A stretch of 49,949 bases of DNA from an uncultured Lachnospiraceae bacterium (GTDB lineage Bacteria > Bacillota > Clostridia > Lachnospirales > Lachnospiraceae), in NCBI GenBank assembly GCA_948794795.1, contig CAQGLR010000025.1:1-49949 (forward strand), written 5' to 3'. The notes beneath the pieces were generated by a model. That model had not been told where the DNA came from, did not search any database, and saw nothing but the letters and a program-made list of their open reading frames with translations. A program made the translations under genes and the position numbers. Every line of letters starts with the position of its first letter. Within the stretch, counting starts at the first letter, position 1. Below, in pieces: positions 1-7,701 of the stretch.

Positions 1-62
1 TCATATTTATATTTTAACATATTTTATTCCTAATGTAAAGTTGAATTAGTATATATTACAAT

Positions 63-932
63 ATGAGGAAAGCAGAACCAGTAAAATTAAATATGGAAAA
101 CATATACTCAGGCCTGGCAGCTGCTTTTACAGGCGGCAATATTGGTACTTATAGCAATAATATTTCTAAAATCTGGAACAATGGTGTATTTATAAATGGC
201 ACAGAAGAAGAAAAGCAAGAAGCAACAGACTGTGTAAAAATGCTATGCTGCCAGAATAACTTTGTAATTGATTATGCCAAAACATTATACAAACCAGAAT
301 TTCCAAAAGAAACCAGCAGAAAAATTGCTAAATATACAAATTCCAAATTGCCAGCTTTCTTTGAATTTGCCAAAGATAAAGATAAAACACAGCTTGAGAA
401 ACGTAACCAAAGCCTTGTCAACAGGATTTATAACAAAATACCAGATAAACATATTAATACACGTGGAATGGAACTTGGAAATATTGATTACCAGAAAATG
501 ATGTCAGACACAACCGTTATATGCGGTAAAAAAGTATCTGCTTTATATAATAAGCTAAACAAGCAGTACCGCTATATGGTTAATAAAAAAGATGATGATA
601 ACAATAATTTAAGATATATTACCTGCAAAACAAGGGAACAGTTCTGCCAGCTTGGATATACCAGTGAAACAATTACAGATATGCTTGTTGAATATTTATA
701 TGGAGGAAACAAACGCTATAAACAACTTCTTTGGTTCTGTTATGGAGAATATATTTTAAATAACCTTAGGAAAAATATTTCTGTTAAAAAGACTAAATAT
801 ATCCAGTGTACAGATTGCGGTGAATGGTTTGAAGCTGGGATATCAAGTAAAAAAATACGCTGCAGTAAATGCTCTGTGTTAGAAAGAAAACGCATTAACC
901 GGGAATATTATAAAAAAAATAAGACCAGTTAA
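63..932 (+). CDS. Prophage protein of unknown function with C-terminal zinc finger
   Basis: The 289-residue product is mostly helical and charged. Near its end it has a four-cysteine zinc-finger-like motif (CTDCGEWF ... RCSKC, C249/C252/C267/C270) followed by a basic tail rich in K, R and Y. That arrangement suggests nucleic acid binding, but I cannot assign a function. No strong ribosome binding site precedes the ATG at 63; an in-frame ATG at 93 is an alternative. It is transcribed towards the tail genes, and its low-GC coding matches the rest of the prophage. Confident as a gene, unknown as to role. Confidence 0.75.
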   Translation: MRKAEPVKLNMENIYSGLAAAFTGGNIGTYSNNISKIWNNGVFINGTEEEKQEATDCVKMLCCQNNFVIDYAKTLYKPEFPKETSRKIAKYTNSKLPAFFEFAKDKDKTQLEKRNQSLVNRIYNKIPDKHINTRGMELGNIDYQKMMSDTTVICGKKVSALYNKLNKQYRYMVNKKDDDNNNLRYITCKTREQFCQLGYTSETITDMLVEYLYGGNKRYKQLLWFCYGEYILNNLRKNISVKKTKYIQCTDCGEWFEAGISSKKIRCSKCSVLERKRINREYYKKNKTS

Positions 933-1000
933 TACAATAAAAAAATTCCACTACTAATGTATTAAATATAACTGGCAGAAACCAGACAGGCCACATGCCA

Positions 1001-1028
1001 TGGACTAAACTTTGTGTATATATGGAAA
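1001..1028 (+). repeat. 28-bp repeat, copy 1, upstream of HU-like gene
   Basis: This stretch, centred on TTTGTGTATATATGG, matches 26 of 28 bases at 6308-6335 in the same orientation. Here it lies 45 bp before the start of the HU-like gene. TGGCA and TGCCA half-sites flank its upstream side (973-977 and 996-1000). It may be a shared operator or promoter-proximal site of the prophage, or the remnant of a small mobile repeat; the sequence alone does not decide. Confidence 0.7.
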
Positions 1029-1072
1029 AAGAAATATACTATATAGCAATGCAAAAAGGAGGCAGATGCTTA

Positions 1073-1372
1073 TTGGTTATTACACAGAAAAACCTAATAA
1101 AACAAATATCAGAAAATGAAAACATTAATTTGGCAACTGTCCAGAAAATTTTTAAAGCAGCAGAAAATATAATTTTTGATAATTTATCTTCTACTACCCC
1201 ATCTGAAAATACAATTATTAAAATACTAGATGGCTTAAGCCTGGAATGTAATTATATACCAGAAAAAGAAATCCATACATATGACAATATTGTCTGTAAA
1301 GCAAGAGTATGGACAAAGCCTAAAATAACCAGATATTATAACAGAAAATTAAATGGATATTTTATTTCATAA
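1073..1372 (+). CDS. Small HU-like DNA-binding phage protein
   Basis: I place the start at TTG 1073, ten bases after a perfect AAAAAGGAGG (1053-1062), giving 99 residues beginning MVITQKNLIKQIS. An upstream in-frame ATG at 995 has no ribosome binding site. The layout resembles HU/IHF-type proteins: an N-terminal helical part (LIKQISENENINLATVQKIF), a beta part, and a basic PKITRYYNRKLN segment where HU proteins carry the DNA-contacting arm and R-x-x-x-NP region. The assignment rests on pattern only. The 28-bp repeat lies just upstream, inside the longer alternative reading frame, which also favours the TTG start. Confidence 0.55.
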   Translation: MVITQKNLIKQISENENINLATVQKIFKAAENIIFDNLSSTTPSENTIIKILDGLSLECNYIPEKEIHTYDNIVCKARVWTKPKITRYYNRKLNGYFIS

Positions 1373-1473
1373 CTTATCTGTTTATTCTTAATTACAGGTG
1401 GTTGTGCTGGGTACTTACGGTACTTCCACTTGTATCTTAAAGTAATATAAATTTATAATAACGGAGGCTGGCT

Positions 1474-2247
1474 ATGGAAATTAATAAAGAAACTTTATTT
1501 CCATTTATAATATTTAACAAAGAAATAGAGTATAACCAATATATTACACTTTATCCTATAAAGATGAAAGATATAATTACATTCCAGCAGTACCAGCCAG
1601 TATTGGTATTGCGCAAAGATTCTATTTTTAAAGATAAACATATTATTAAAATGGACTATCTGGATTTTATTAAATTTGCCTGCCGCAATACAGAACTTGC
1701 AGAAAATTATAATATGCCATTACTTCCATTTTATTATGACTTTGCCTTAGGAATATTGGGACTGTCATGTGGAAAAAATGCAGAAATAAAATACAATAAC
1801 TCTACTCTTGAATTTTCTATAAATGGTTTTGAAATAACAAATAAAGTGTTTAACGATTTAAGAAAAATTATAATTATCCAAAATGATATTGACTTTGATA
1901 TCAATGAATTTATGAATATAGACACTGTAAATGCCCTGGAAAAAGCCAGGGCATTTGAAGCCAGCAAGAATAAAGAAAAAGCGGATATTGAAGACTATAT
2001 AGATTCATTAATAATTGATATGAAAGTAACAGAAGAATATGTAGCAAATTTAACTGCCAGAAAGTTCTGGAGATATATAAAACGTATTAACCAGCATGAT
2101 GAATACCAGGCATGCCGTTCTGGACAGATGAGCGGCATGGTAACTTTCAAAGAACCTCTTAAACACTGGATGACAAGTATTGAAACTACTGGCAGGTATG
2201 AAGATTTAAAAACAGATGAAAGTGAATTAAGAAGCAAAATTGGATAA
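1474..2247 (+). CDS. Probable tail assembly protein (chaperone-like)
   Basis: The 257-residue product starts at ATG 1474 after a good site (ACGGAGG, 1461-1467). It has no signal peptide or membrane segment. Its position directly before the tail tube gene, its size and a soluble acidic helical C-terminal half (residues 150-257, with EDYIDSLIIDMK and KFWRYIKRI) fit a tail assembly chaperone or a tail-completion protein. I saw no slippery site for a programmed frameshift at its end; instead an intrinsic terminator overlaps the stop codon. Role inferred from position, not from a recognised motif. Confidence 0.5.
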   Translation: MEINKETLFPFIIFNKEIEYNQYITLYPIKMKDIITFQQYQPVLVLRKDSIFKDKHIIKMDYLDFIKFACRNTELAENYNMPLLPFYYDFALGILGLSCGKNAEIKYNNSTLEFSINGFEITNKVFNDLRKIIIIQNDIDFDINEFMNIDTVNALEKARAFEASKNKEKADIEDYIDSLIIDMKVTEEYVANLTARKFWRYIKRINQHDEYQACRSGQMSGMVTFKEPLKHWMTSIETTGRYEDLKTDESELRSKIG

Positions 2248-2262
2248 TTTGCTTCTTTTTTA
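2230..2262 (+). terminator. Intrinsic terminator overlapping stop codon of 1474-2247
   Basis: A perfect 9-bp stem, AGAAGCAAA (2230-2238) with TTTGCTTCT (2248-2256), is followed directly by a T run. The TAA stop (2245-2247) lies in the loop. It should separate the tail assembly gene from the tail tube transcription unit, or attenuate read-through. Confidence 0.75.
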
Positions 2263-2338
2263 TTTCACAGGAAAATTATGTTAATAAAGGCAATGCCTTT
2301 ATATATAAAAAACACAATATGAAAGTGAGGAAATAATA

Positions 2339-3325
2339 ATGGAAAAATCAAAAGACTTTTTAGTATCAACTGCTGACGTTGCATTTATAGTAAATGGCAC
2401 ACTTGCTTTTACTGGTACAACTTCACTTAACACATCTATCTCTGTTTCTATGGAAGACCAGGAAATTACAGGCGGCAAAGGAAACAAAACACTGTACAAA
2501 TATAAGTACGGAAGAAAACTTGCACCTTCTATTGAAATGGCAGAATGGAACCTGGCATATATAGCAGCCAATGTTGGTTCATCTATTTTTGAAGGGCTTA
2601 GGGATGTATTCGCAGTTTCAGAATGTGTAACATTAACAAATGGTACCGGGACATTACAGAAAGTCCCTGTAGGCAAAGTATATGTAGAAAAGGCAGATGG
2701 CTCATCTGTTGAAGTCACCCCTGCTGGCTCCACAATTACTATTGGCAGTAGCAATGAAACTGTATCTGTTACATACCAGTACAATACAACTGTTAAAAGG
2801 GTAACTATTGATGCAGAATCTGCTCCTCTTGTAGGAAAGTTAATTTTAACAGCGGACAAGCACAATAATAAAACTGGCAAAGTAGGTGAAGTACAGATTG
2901 AAGTGCCTTCATTCCAGTTATCAGGTACATTTGACATCTCACTTGAAGCAAGTGGAAGCACTACTACAAAGTTAGATGGTGACGCACTTGCAGTTAATGG
3001 CGCATCATGCTCTGATGGTTCTGTCTATGCATACATTACAGATATTCCTTCTGCTGCATCTGCAGTTACAATTTCTGATATTGCTGTTACACCTGCTGTA
3101 ATTGAACTTGCTGCCAATGAAACAATGACTCTCTCTGTTATTGGAATTAAAGGCGGTTTATACAGCAATGTAAGCATTGATATTTCTGAATGTAATATTA
3201 CTTCAGAAGATACAGCTGTTGCAACTGTTGTAAATGGAATTGTAACAGGTGTTGCTGCTGGTGTTACATATATCAATATAGAATATAATGGTATAAAAGA
3301 CTTTGTAAAAGTTACTGTTGCCTGA
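2339..3325 (+). CDS. Major tail tube protein with C-terminal Ig-like (BIG2-type) domain
   Basis: The 328-residue protein begins MEKSKDFLVSTADVAFIVNG after GAAAGTGAGGAAATAATA. The first ~235 residues are beta-rich, with the look of a tail tube subunit: an early SMEDQEITGGKGNKTLYKYKYGRKL stretch (cut at residue 57 or so) and a late region VPSFQLSGTFDISLEASG. From about residue 243 a bacterial Ig-like group 2 module follows (ISDIAVTPAVIELAANET ... GVTYINIEYNGI). Tail tubes with one decorating Ig domain are common in siphoviruses; the domain sits on the tail surface and can bind glycans weakly. The assignment rests on order and fold pattern. Confidence 0.75.
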   Translation: MEKSKDFLVSTADVAFIVNGTLAFTGTTSLNTSISVSMEDQEITGGKGNKTLYKYKYGRKLAPSIEMAEWNLAYIAANVGSSIFEGLRDVFAVSECVTLTNGTGTLQKVPVGKVYVEKADGSSVEVTPAGSTITIGSSNETVSVTYQYNTTVKRVTIDAESAPLVGKLILTADKHNNKTGKVGEVQIEVPSFQLSGTFDISLEASGSTTTKLDGDALAVNGASCSDGSVYAYITDIPSAASAVTISDIAVTPAVIELAANETMTLSVIGIKGGLYSNVSIDISECNITSEDTAVATVVNGIVTGVAAGVTYINIEYNGIKDFVKVTVA

Positions 3326-3386
3326 TTATAAATGCATTGCTACTATTTATGGCAATCCTTCGGCAGCCAGAAATACGAGGCATATT

Positions 3387-3575
3387 ATGTGTAATAATTG
3401 TTATGAACATTTTTCAAAACGTAGTAATAAAATTATGCTTTTCTGTAAATTAAAAGAACATGAAAAGACCTCCAATGAAATGTTAAAACTGTGTATCTGC
3501 CAAAGATTCTGTAATGATAAGGATAAATATATCTCTTATAACCAGAAAGAAGGCTGCAGGTATTATAAGAATTAA
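3387..3575 (+). CDS. Small cysteine-rich phage protein
   Basis: I choose ATG 3387, six bases after CGAGG (3376-3380). A TTG at 3318 overlapping the tail tube stop is possible but lacks a ribosome binding site. The 62-residue product has seven cysteines (CNNC, FCKL, CICQRFC, GCRYY), enough for one or two metal sites. It ends just before a hairpin and the IS200/IS605-like element. Function unknown; a small zinc-binding protein is the best description. Confidence 0.55.
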   Translation: MCNNCYEHFSKRSNKIMLFCKLKEHEKTSNEMLKLCICQRFCNDKDKYISYNQKEGCRYYKN

Positions 3576-3609
3576 TTTTTTATAATACCTGGAATACAAG
3601 GCTGTACAC

Positions 3610-3648
3610 TGCCCTTGTAATTTCAAATACTTTGTAATTGCAAGGGCA
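3610..3648 (+). terminator. Stem-loop after small Cys-rich gene
   Basis: TGCCCTTG (3610-3617) pairs with CAAGGGCA (3641-3648), extended inward by AATT/AATT after one mismatch. It lies 35 bp after the stop at 3575. The T-rich stretch after it is weak, so it may be a terminator or a processing hairpin. Confidence 0.45.
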
Positions 3649-3654
3649 ATTTAA

Positions 3655-3720
3655 CCTCATTAAGTAAGTTCCCCGCTTCTTAAGCGGTGGGTTTGATTTA
3701 CCAGGGCTTACTTAATAAGG
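3655..3720. mobile_element. IS200/IS605-like palindromic end or relic
   Basis: CCTCATTAAGTAAG (3655-3668) and CTTACTTAATAAGG (3707-3720) are inverted repeats with one mismatch. Between them is a perfect hairpin CCGCTT-CTT-AAGCGG (3673-3687) followed by TGGG. This layout resembles the subterminal palindromes at ends of IS200/IS605-family elements and the 3' end of their guide-like RNAs. No tnpA or tnpB is present, so it is either a relic, a tiny non-autonomous element or a structured RNA. Confidence 0.45.
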
Positions 3721-3748
3721 TTGGGTTGTTATTGGGCAAGTAGCTAAT

Positions 3749-3786
3749 GCCTGCTTGCAGGCAAAGCGGATTGCGAATATCCGCTT
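3749..3786 (+). other. Two adjacent perfect hairpins before the holin gene
   Basis: GCCTGC-TT-GCAGGC (3749-3762) is followed by AAGCGGAT (3764-3771) paired with ATCCGCTT (3779-3786). Together with the 3610 and 3655 structures they fill the whole 270-bp gap between the Cys-rich gene and the holin, which suggests a leader RNA or the rest of the mobile element. Confidence 0.45.
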
Positions 3787-3849
3787 GACTTTTATATAAA
3801 GTAACAAACAGGCTCTATTTTTATTATTTAAAGAAAGCAGGTGATAATT

Positions 3850-4143
3850 ATGACTACTACCCTGTTTTTTGAACTATTTTTTATATGCAGTGCAATTACA
3901 GGCATACTTACAGAAATATCTAAACAATTATTTAAAAATACCCCAGACAATATTACTGCACTGGTTACAGGGCTTTTTACTGGCATTGCCGCAACTGCTG
4001 TTATGTACAAGCTCCAGGATATACCATATACAACAGATAATATTATATGTATGTGCTTAATGGGACTTGCAAGTTCTGCTGGTGCAATGTCGGGTTATGA
4101 TAAAATACTCCAGACAATCAGGCAGATTACTAATAAAAAATAA
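3850..4143 (+). CDS. Phage holin
   Basis: I start at ATG 3850, preceded by AAGCAGGTG; a GTG at 3841 is in frame. The 97-residue product has three hydrophobic segments (about FFELFFICSAITGILT, ITALVTGLFTGIAATAVMY and ICMCLMGLASSAGAM) and then a polar tail, SGYDKILQTIRQITNKK. The last segment with G-x-x-S-A-G-A-x-x-G-Y-D-K is typical of a common Clostridial phage holin family. Holins form the inner-membrane holes that let endolysin out or trigger its action. The neighbouring endolysin 550 bp downstream supports this. Confidence 0.8.
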   Translation: MTTTLFFELFFICSAITGILTEISKQLFKNTPDNITALVTGLFTGIAATAVMYKLQDIPYTTDNIICMCLMGLASSAGAMSGYDKILQTIRQITNKK

Positions 4144-4160
4144 AAGACAGGATTTTATAA

Positions 4161-4670
4161 ATGGATGCAATAACTGAATTATTTAACCAGGACATTACCT
4201 CTGTTATACTTGGCATTTTTATAATTATGTCAGGAATAATTGCAATAGTTTCTATAACTGGCAGATTTTCAGAGATTATTGGCAAACCAGTAAAATGGGT
4301 TAGAAATAAAAACTATGACCATGAACTTCTTATACAGACCACACAAAACCTGGATATGTTACAGAAAAAACAAAAAAATGATGTAATACAGTCTGATAAA
4401 CATGATAATGAAATACGGAATGATTTAAAAAAACTTACAGAAATGTTTATAGATAAAGAAATCAATGATATGCGTTGGGAAATTAATAACTTTGCTACAA
4501 AGGTTTCTGAAGGCAGGCCATGCAACAAAGACAGTTTTAAACACTGTATCCATATGTATGAAAAATATGAAAAGCTTTTAGAAGATAACCATCTTGAAAA
4601 TGGTGAAGTACGGATTTCCATGGAAATTATAAACGAAACTTACAAAGAAAAATTAAAAAACGGTTTTTAA
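4161..4670 (+). CDS. Membrane-anchored coiled-coil protein of the lysis cassette
   Basis: The 169-residue protein has one N-terminal membrane segment (SVILGIFIIMSGIIAIVSI, residues ~14-32), then a charged helical region rich in K, D and N that probably forms a coiled coil (about 60-100), and a C-terminal soluble part with MRWEINNFATKVSEGRPC. It lies between holin and endolysin. Such proteins are common there in Clostridial phages and may be a second holin, an antiholin or a spanin-like factor; its precise role is unknown. Confidence 0.6.
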   Translation: MDAITELFNQDITSVILGIFIIMSGIIAIVSITGRFSEIIGKPVKWVRNKNYDHELLIQTTQNLDMLQKKQKNDVIQSDKHDNEIRNDLKKLTEMFIDKEINDMRWEINNFATKVSEGRPCNKDSFKHCIHMYEKYEKLLEDNHLENGEVRISMEIINETYKEKLKNGF

Positions 4671-4697
4671 CCTTTTTAAAAGAAAGAAGGAATAAGA

Positions 4698-5228
4698 ATG
4701 GCTGCAGTTACCGCAAATAAATTATTAAAAACTGCTATAAAAGAAATTGGTACAAAAGAAATACCTGCTAATTCCAATAAGGTAAAATATAATACATGGT
4801 ACTATGGAAAAGTTGTAAGTGGTGATGCATATCCGTGGTGCTGTGTTTTTATCTCCTGGCTTTTCCACAAAGCAGGAGCCAGAAATATATTTTGCGGAGG
4901 GAAAAAAGCAGCATATTGTCCTGATGTAGAAAATTATTATAAAAAAACTGGCAGATGGTATCCAGATACTAAAGGAAAGAAAGGTGATTTATGCCTTATG
5001 GATTTTGGGAAAGGGCGGGCATCACATATAGGAATTGTTGAAAAGAAAAACCCTAATGGTACATATACAATAATTGAAGGAAATACAAGCACTTCAAGTA
5101 ATGATAATGGTGGACGTGTAATGCGCAGAATCCGCAGCAAATCCGTAATAAGAGGTTTTGCCAGGCCTAAATATGCTACTACTTCCACTGGTAAAAACAG
5201 CACAGGTAAAAAGGAGGATAAAAAATAA
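4698..5228 (+). CDS. CHAP-domain endolysin
   Basis: The 176-residue enzyme has a CHAP amidase/endopeptidase domain over most of its length. The catalytic cysteine is in PWCCVFISW (C48 or C49), the histidine in ASHIGIVE (H110) and the third residue in IIEGN (E127/N129). It should cleave peptidoglycan peptide bonds at lysis. The tail beyond residue ~155 is lysine-, serine- and threonine-rich and has no recognisable cell-wall binding repeats. The start ATG follows AAAGAAGGAATAAG. The gene directly follows the holin cassette. Confidence 0.85.
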   Translation: MAAVTANKLLKTAIKEIGTKEIPANSNKVKYNTWYYGKVVSGDAYPWCCVFISWLFHKAGARNIFCGGKKAAYCPDVENYYKKTGRWYPDTKGKKGDLCLMDFGKGRASHIGIVEKKNPNGTYTIIEGNTSTSSNDNGGRVMRRIRSKSVIRGFARPKYATTSTGKNSTGKKEDKK

Positions 5229-5231
5229 TTT

Positions 5232-5579
5232 ATGGGTAATAAAATTAAAAAATATCTTGAATATAAGAAAAATATTAAAATTGTTAAAACAGAGTTTGCC
5301 GGGATTGCGGCTACTGTCCTTCCTGCTTTAAGAAAATCTGTCGGAAATAAAAGTAATATATTAAAATTTATCCATAAACTTGCAGAAAACACAAAAAACA
5401 TGGATGGTAAAGAATTCACCAGCATGGTACTTAAAGAAACCGCTGCAATGCTGTCAGCAAGCCAGGAAAGGCTTGTGAAAGTTTTAACTTATATAGCTGG
5501 TTTAGAACCTGATGAAATCCAAAAAATACTGGTTCATTCAATTATAGAAACCCTGCCAGAAGAAAACAAACAACTGTAG
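5232..5579 (+). CDS. Hypothetical helical phage protein
   Basis: The 115-residue, basic, helix-rich product has no membrane segment. The start codon lies 3 bp after the endolysin stop; AAGGAGG (5211-5217) is 14 bases upstream, a long spacing also seen before the distal tail gene. It ends the lysis cassette and is followed by a strong hairpin. Function unknown. Confidence 0.6.
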   Translation: MGNKIKKYLEYKKNIKIVKTEFAGIAATVLPALRKSVGNKSNILKFIHKLAENTKNMDGKEFTSMVLKETAAMLSASQERLVKVLTYIAGLEPDEIQKILVHSIIETLPEENKQL

Positions 5580-5607
5580 TTATATAATTACTACTATTAT
5601 AATAATA

Positions 5608-5638
5608 GCAGCTCAAAAAACTTAATTTTTTGAGCTGC
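5608..5638. terminator. Perfect 13-bp stem terminator, possibly bidirectional
   Basis: GCAGCTCAAAAAA (5608-5620) pairs with TTTTTTGAGCTGC (5626-5638) around a 5-base loop. It closes the lysis cassette on the plus strand and faces the minus-strand nuclease remnant. Confidence 0.75.
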
Positions 5639-5726
5639 ATATCTAAACCGGTTTTAATATAATCTTTTTATACCAGACAAAATATTTATTTTATATGACA
5701 GGCTGGTAAAACTTTCTGCCAGATTT

Positions 5727-6083
5727 TTATTGCCCAATAATAATTTCTATATCTTCAATGCTTTTCTCTGTTACATCTGCTATCTGATCTAAATTATAAC
5801 CTTTTTTATACATATTTTTAATAAACATATTTTCTGCTATTGCCTTTCCACGGGCTTCTCCACGGGCTTCTCCTATAGCTTCGCCTTTTTCTAAAATCCC
5901 CTGGCTTAAATTACACATATTACTCACATCCTTCCTTATTTTCCCATCCAATGGGATATTGTATTCTTTACCAATAATCCCTAACTTTATAAGACACTGC
6001 TTCTTCTGGTTTCATCCTCCCAGATATCCCACAAAAACCTTATACCTGTCTGTAAAAGACAAATACCCCATATAAATTATATC
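5727..6083 (-). pseudogene. Decayed Rpn-type PD-(D/E)XK nuclease/transposase, C-terminal remnant
   Basis: The longest open piece (5727-5951) encodes a C-terminus with repeated EARGEARGKA, typical of Rpn-family recombination-promoting nucleases. Family-like fragments continue upstream in other frames: EYNIPLDG in the same frame, KVRDYW in a second, DIWEDETRRS and DRYKVFVG further up. At least two frameshifts are therefore needed. The catalytic N-terminal part is absent. It lies on the strand opposite to the phage genes and is a passenger or leftover insertion. Confidence 0.65.
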
Positions 6084-6307
6084 TTAGAATTGCGGCAGAA
6101 TCAACCAGGGTTTTAAAATCTCCATATAGTTTCTAAAAAATTATTTACTTAACATTTACTAATAAGTACTAAAAAACTAATACTAACCTGTTTATTCTAA
6201 ATAAGTTCTTTATTTTAAATAAAAAATAAGACCAGATAATATAATTAAAAACACCCAGGAAATATGGATTTAATATTAATGAAAAAAATAAAAAGAACCT
6301 CTGCCAG

Positions 6308-6335
6308 TGGACTAAGTTTTGTGTATATATGGAAA
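6308..6335 (+). repeat. 28-bp repeat, copy 2, within an inverted repeat
   Basis: This matches 26 of 28 bases at 1001-1028. This copy is framed by TGCCAGTG (6302-6309) and CACTGGCA (6337-6344), a perfect 8-bp inverted repeat. It lies 155 bp before the tape measure gene, in AT-rich non-coding DNA. Confidence 0.7.
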
Positions 6336-6360
6336 GACACTGGCAAATAACAAAAATGGT

Positions 6361-6409
6361 AATTAAGAAGTAAATTGTATATTAATCTAATTTTTTACTT
6401 CTTTAATTA
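6361..6409 (+). other. Long AT-rich stem-loop upstream of the tape measure gene
   Basis: AATTAAGAAGTAAA (6361-6374) pairs with TTTACTTCTTTAATT (about 6395-6409) with a single bulge. With the 28-bp repeat it is the only structure I see in the gap 6084-6489. A five-codon open frame beginning at ATG 6441 after GAGGGG lies just downstream and may be a start that has decayed, or a leader peptide. Confidence 0.4.
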
Positions 6410-6489
6410 TAAAATAAAAAACGGAAGTGAGGGGATATTAATGCAAATACCACTATAAGATTTATCCACATGGAAATGTAAAATAACAC

Positions 6490-7701
6490 ATGGAAGGAGT
6501 GGTTAATAAATTGGACGGACAAAACCCAAATGAATTACAAGACAATTCTGGTACTTATATTGCCAGTATTTTAGACCAGTGCACACAAAAGATAATTTCA
6601 GGCATCAGCCAGTCTGTAACAGAGTTAAAAGAAATAGACAGCCTGCTGTCTGGTTCCAGCCTGTCACACAAGTATACCAGCCATGAACTTAAACAGCTTA
6701 TAGAAGAAGCCTTTGATAAAGCATACAGATATAATACAAGTGCATCTGGATGGCTTTCCACTGTACAGGAAATGGATTACAACGGATACCATGGTGTAAA
6801 AGCAAAGGAACTTGCTGGAACTTCACTGCTTGCACAGTCTTCTGGAAACATAGCAGAAGAAACAGCTAACAGCTGGATTTTTGCTACTGATGCAGCATAT
6901 GGGTACAATGGTGAAGCAGACAGGCTTAATAATGCCCTTGATGGCATGAACAACATTGCCATGCAGAACAGTATAAGCCTTGAAGAACTTGCAGCTTCAA
7001 TAACAGCCGCAAGTGAAGCAGCTTCAAAAAATGGTGTAAAAATCAATGAACTGGCAGCTATAACTGGCACTAGCATTGCCGCAACAGAAAAAACAGGAAG
7101 CCAGGCTGGAAAAGCTGTAATATCACTATTTAACAGCCTGCAGGATATAAACTCAGCTAAAATTACCAGCACACTTGAAAAATCAGGTGCAGCAATGACC
7201 GTGCTGGAAGATGGAAGCCTAAGGCTGCGTACGCCTATACAAATACTTGAAGACCTTGCAAAAACTTATAACAGCCTTGGCAGCAATGACCCATTTAAAA
7301 CAAAAATTGCCAAAAACATTGGCGGCAAAGAAAATGCAGGCTTCCTGGCAGCTATATTAGAAAACTGGCAATCCTATGAAAGTATGCTACAGGATTATAC
7401 ACGTGGTACTGGCAGTGCAGAAGCAGCAGCTGTTGAAAAAGCTGGGAGCTGGTCTGGAAGCCTTAAGCAGCTTTCTAACAGCTGGACAGAACTTGTAAAC
7501 ATGCTTGCAGATTCCAGTACAATAACATCTGGAATACAGCTGTTAAATAAATTTGTAACTGCCATGGGAAACATAGCAGAATCTACATTGCCTGTACCTG
7601 CTGCAATAGCAGCAGTATATACAGCATTAAAAAAAAGCGGTGGTCTGGTCTGCCAGCATATTGCTGGTAATTTCTCCTTTCCTAGCCTCCGCAGGGTTTA
7701 A
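6490..7701 (+). CDS. Tape measure protein, 5' part (interrupted gene)
   Basis: The open frame encodes 403 residues, of which about the first 380 are authentic. Residues ~60-360 match the TP901-type tape measure core, with typical blocks YNTSASGWLSTVQEM, SLEELAASITAASEAAS, PIQILEDLAKTYNSLG and IAKNIGGKENAGF. After AAVYTALKK the frame runs into the RNA-like insert and stops at 7701; the rest of the protein resumes near 8820. ATG 6490 has a weak ribosome site; TTG 6511 lies 11 bases after AAGGAG and is an alternative. The coding part is shorter at its N-terminus than many relatives, which often have a long preceding region. Confidence 0.8.
   Translation: MEGVVNKLDGQNPNELQDNSGTYIASILDQCTQKIISGISQSVTELKEIDSLLSGSSLSHKYTSHELKQLIEEAFDKAYRYNTSASGWLSTVQEMDYNGYHGVKAKELAGTSLLAQSSGNIAEETANSWIFATDAAYGYNGEADRLNNALDGMNNIAMQNSISLEELAASITAASEAASKNGVKINELAAITGTSIAATEKTGSQAGKAVISLFNSLQDINSAKITSTLEKSGAAMTVLEDGSLRLRTPIQILEDLAKTYNSLGSNDPFKTKIAKNIGGKENAGFLAAILENWQSYESMLQDYTRGTGSAEAAAVEKAGSWSGSLKQLSNSWTELVNMLADSSTITSGIQLLNKFVTAMGNIAESTLPVPAAIAAVYTALKKSGGLVCQHIAGNFSFPSLRRV

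Noticed and set aside
2230..2330. Programmed frameshift after the tail assembly gene
   Set aside because: No slippery heptamer was seen and an intrinsic terminator overlaps the stop codon.
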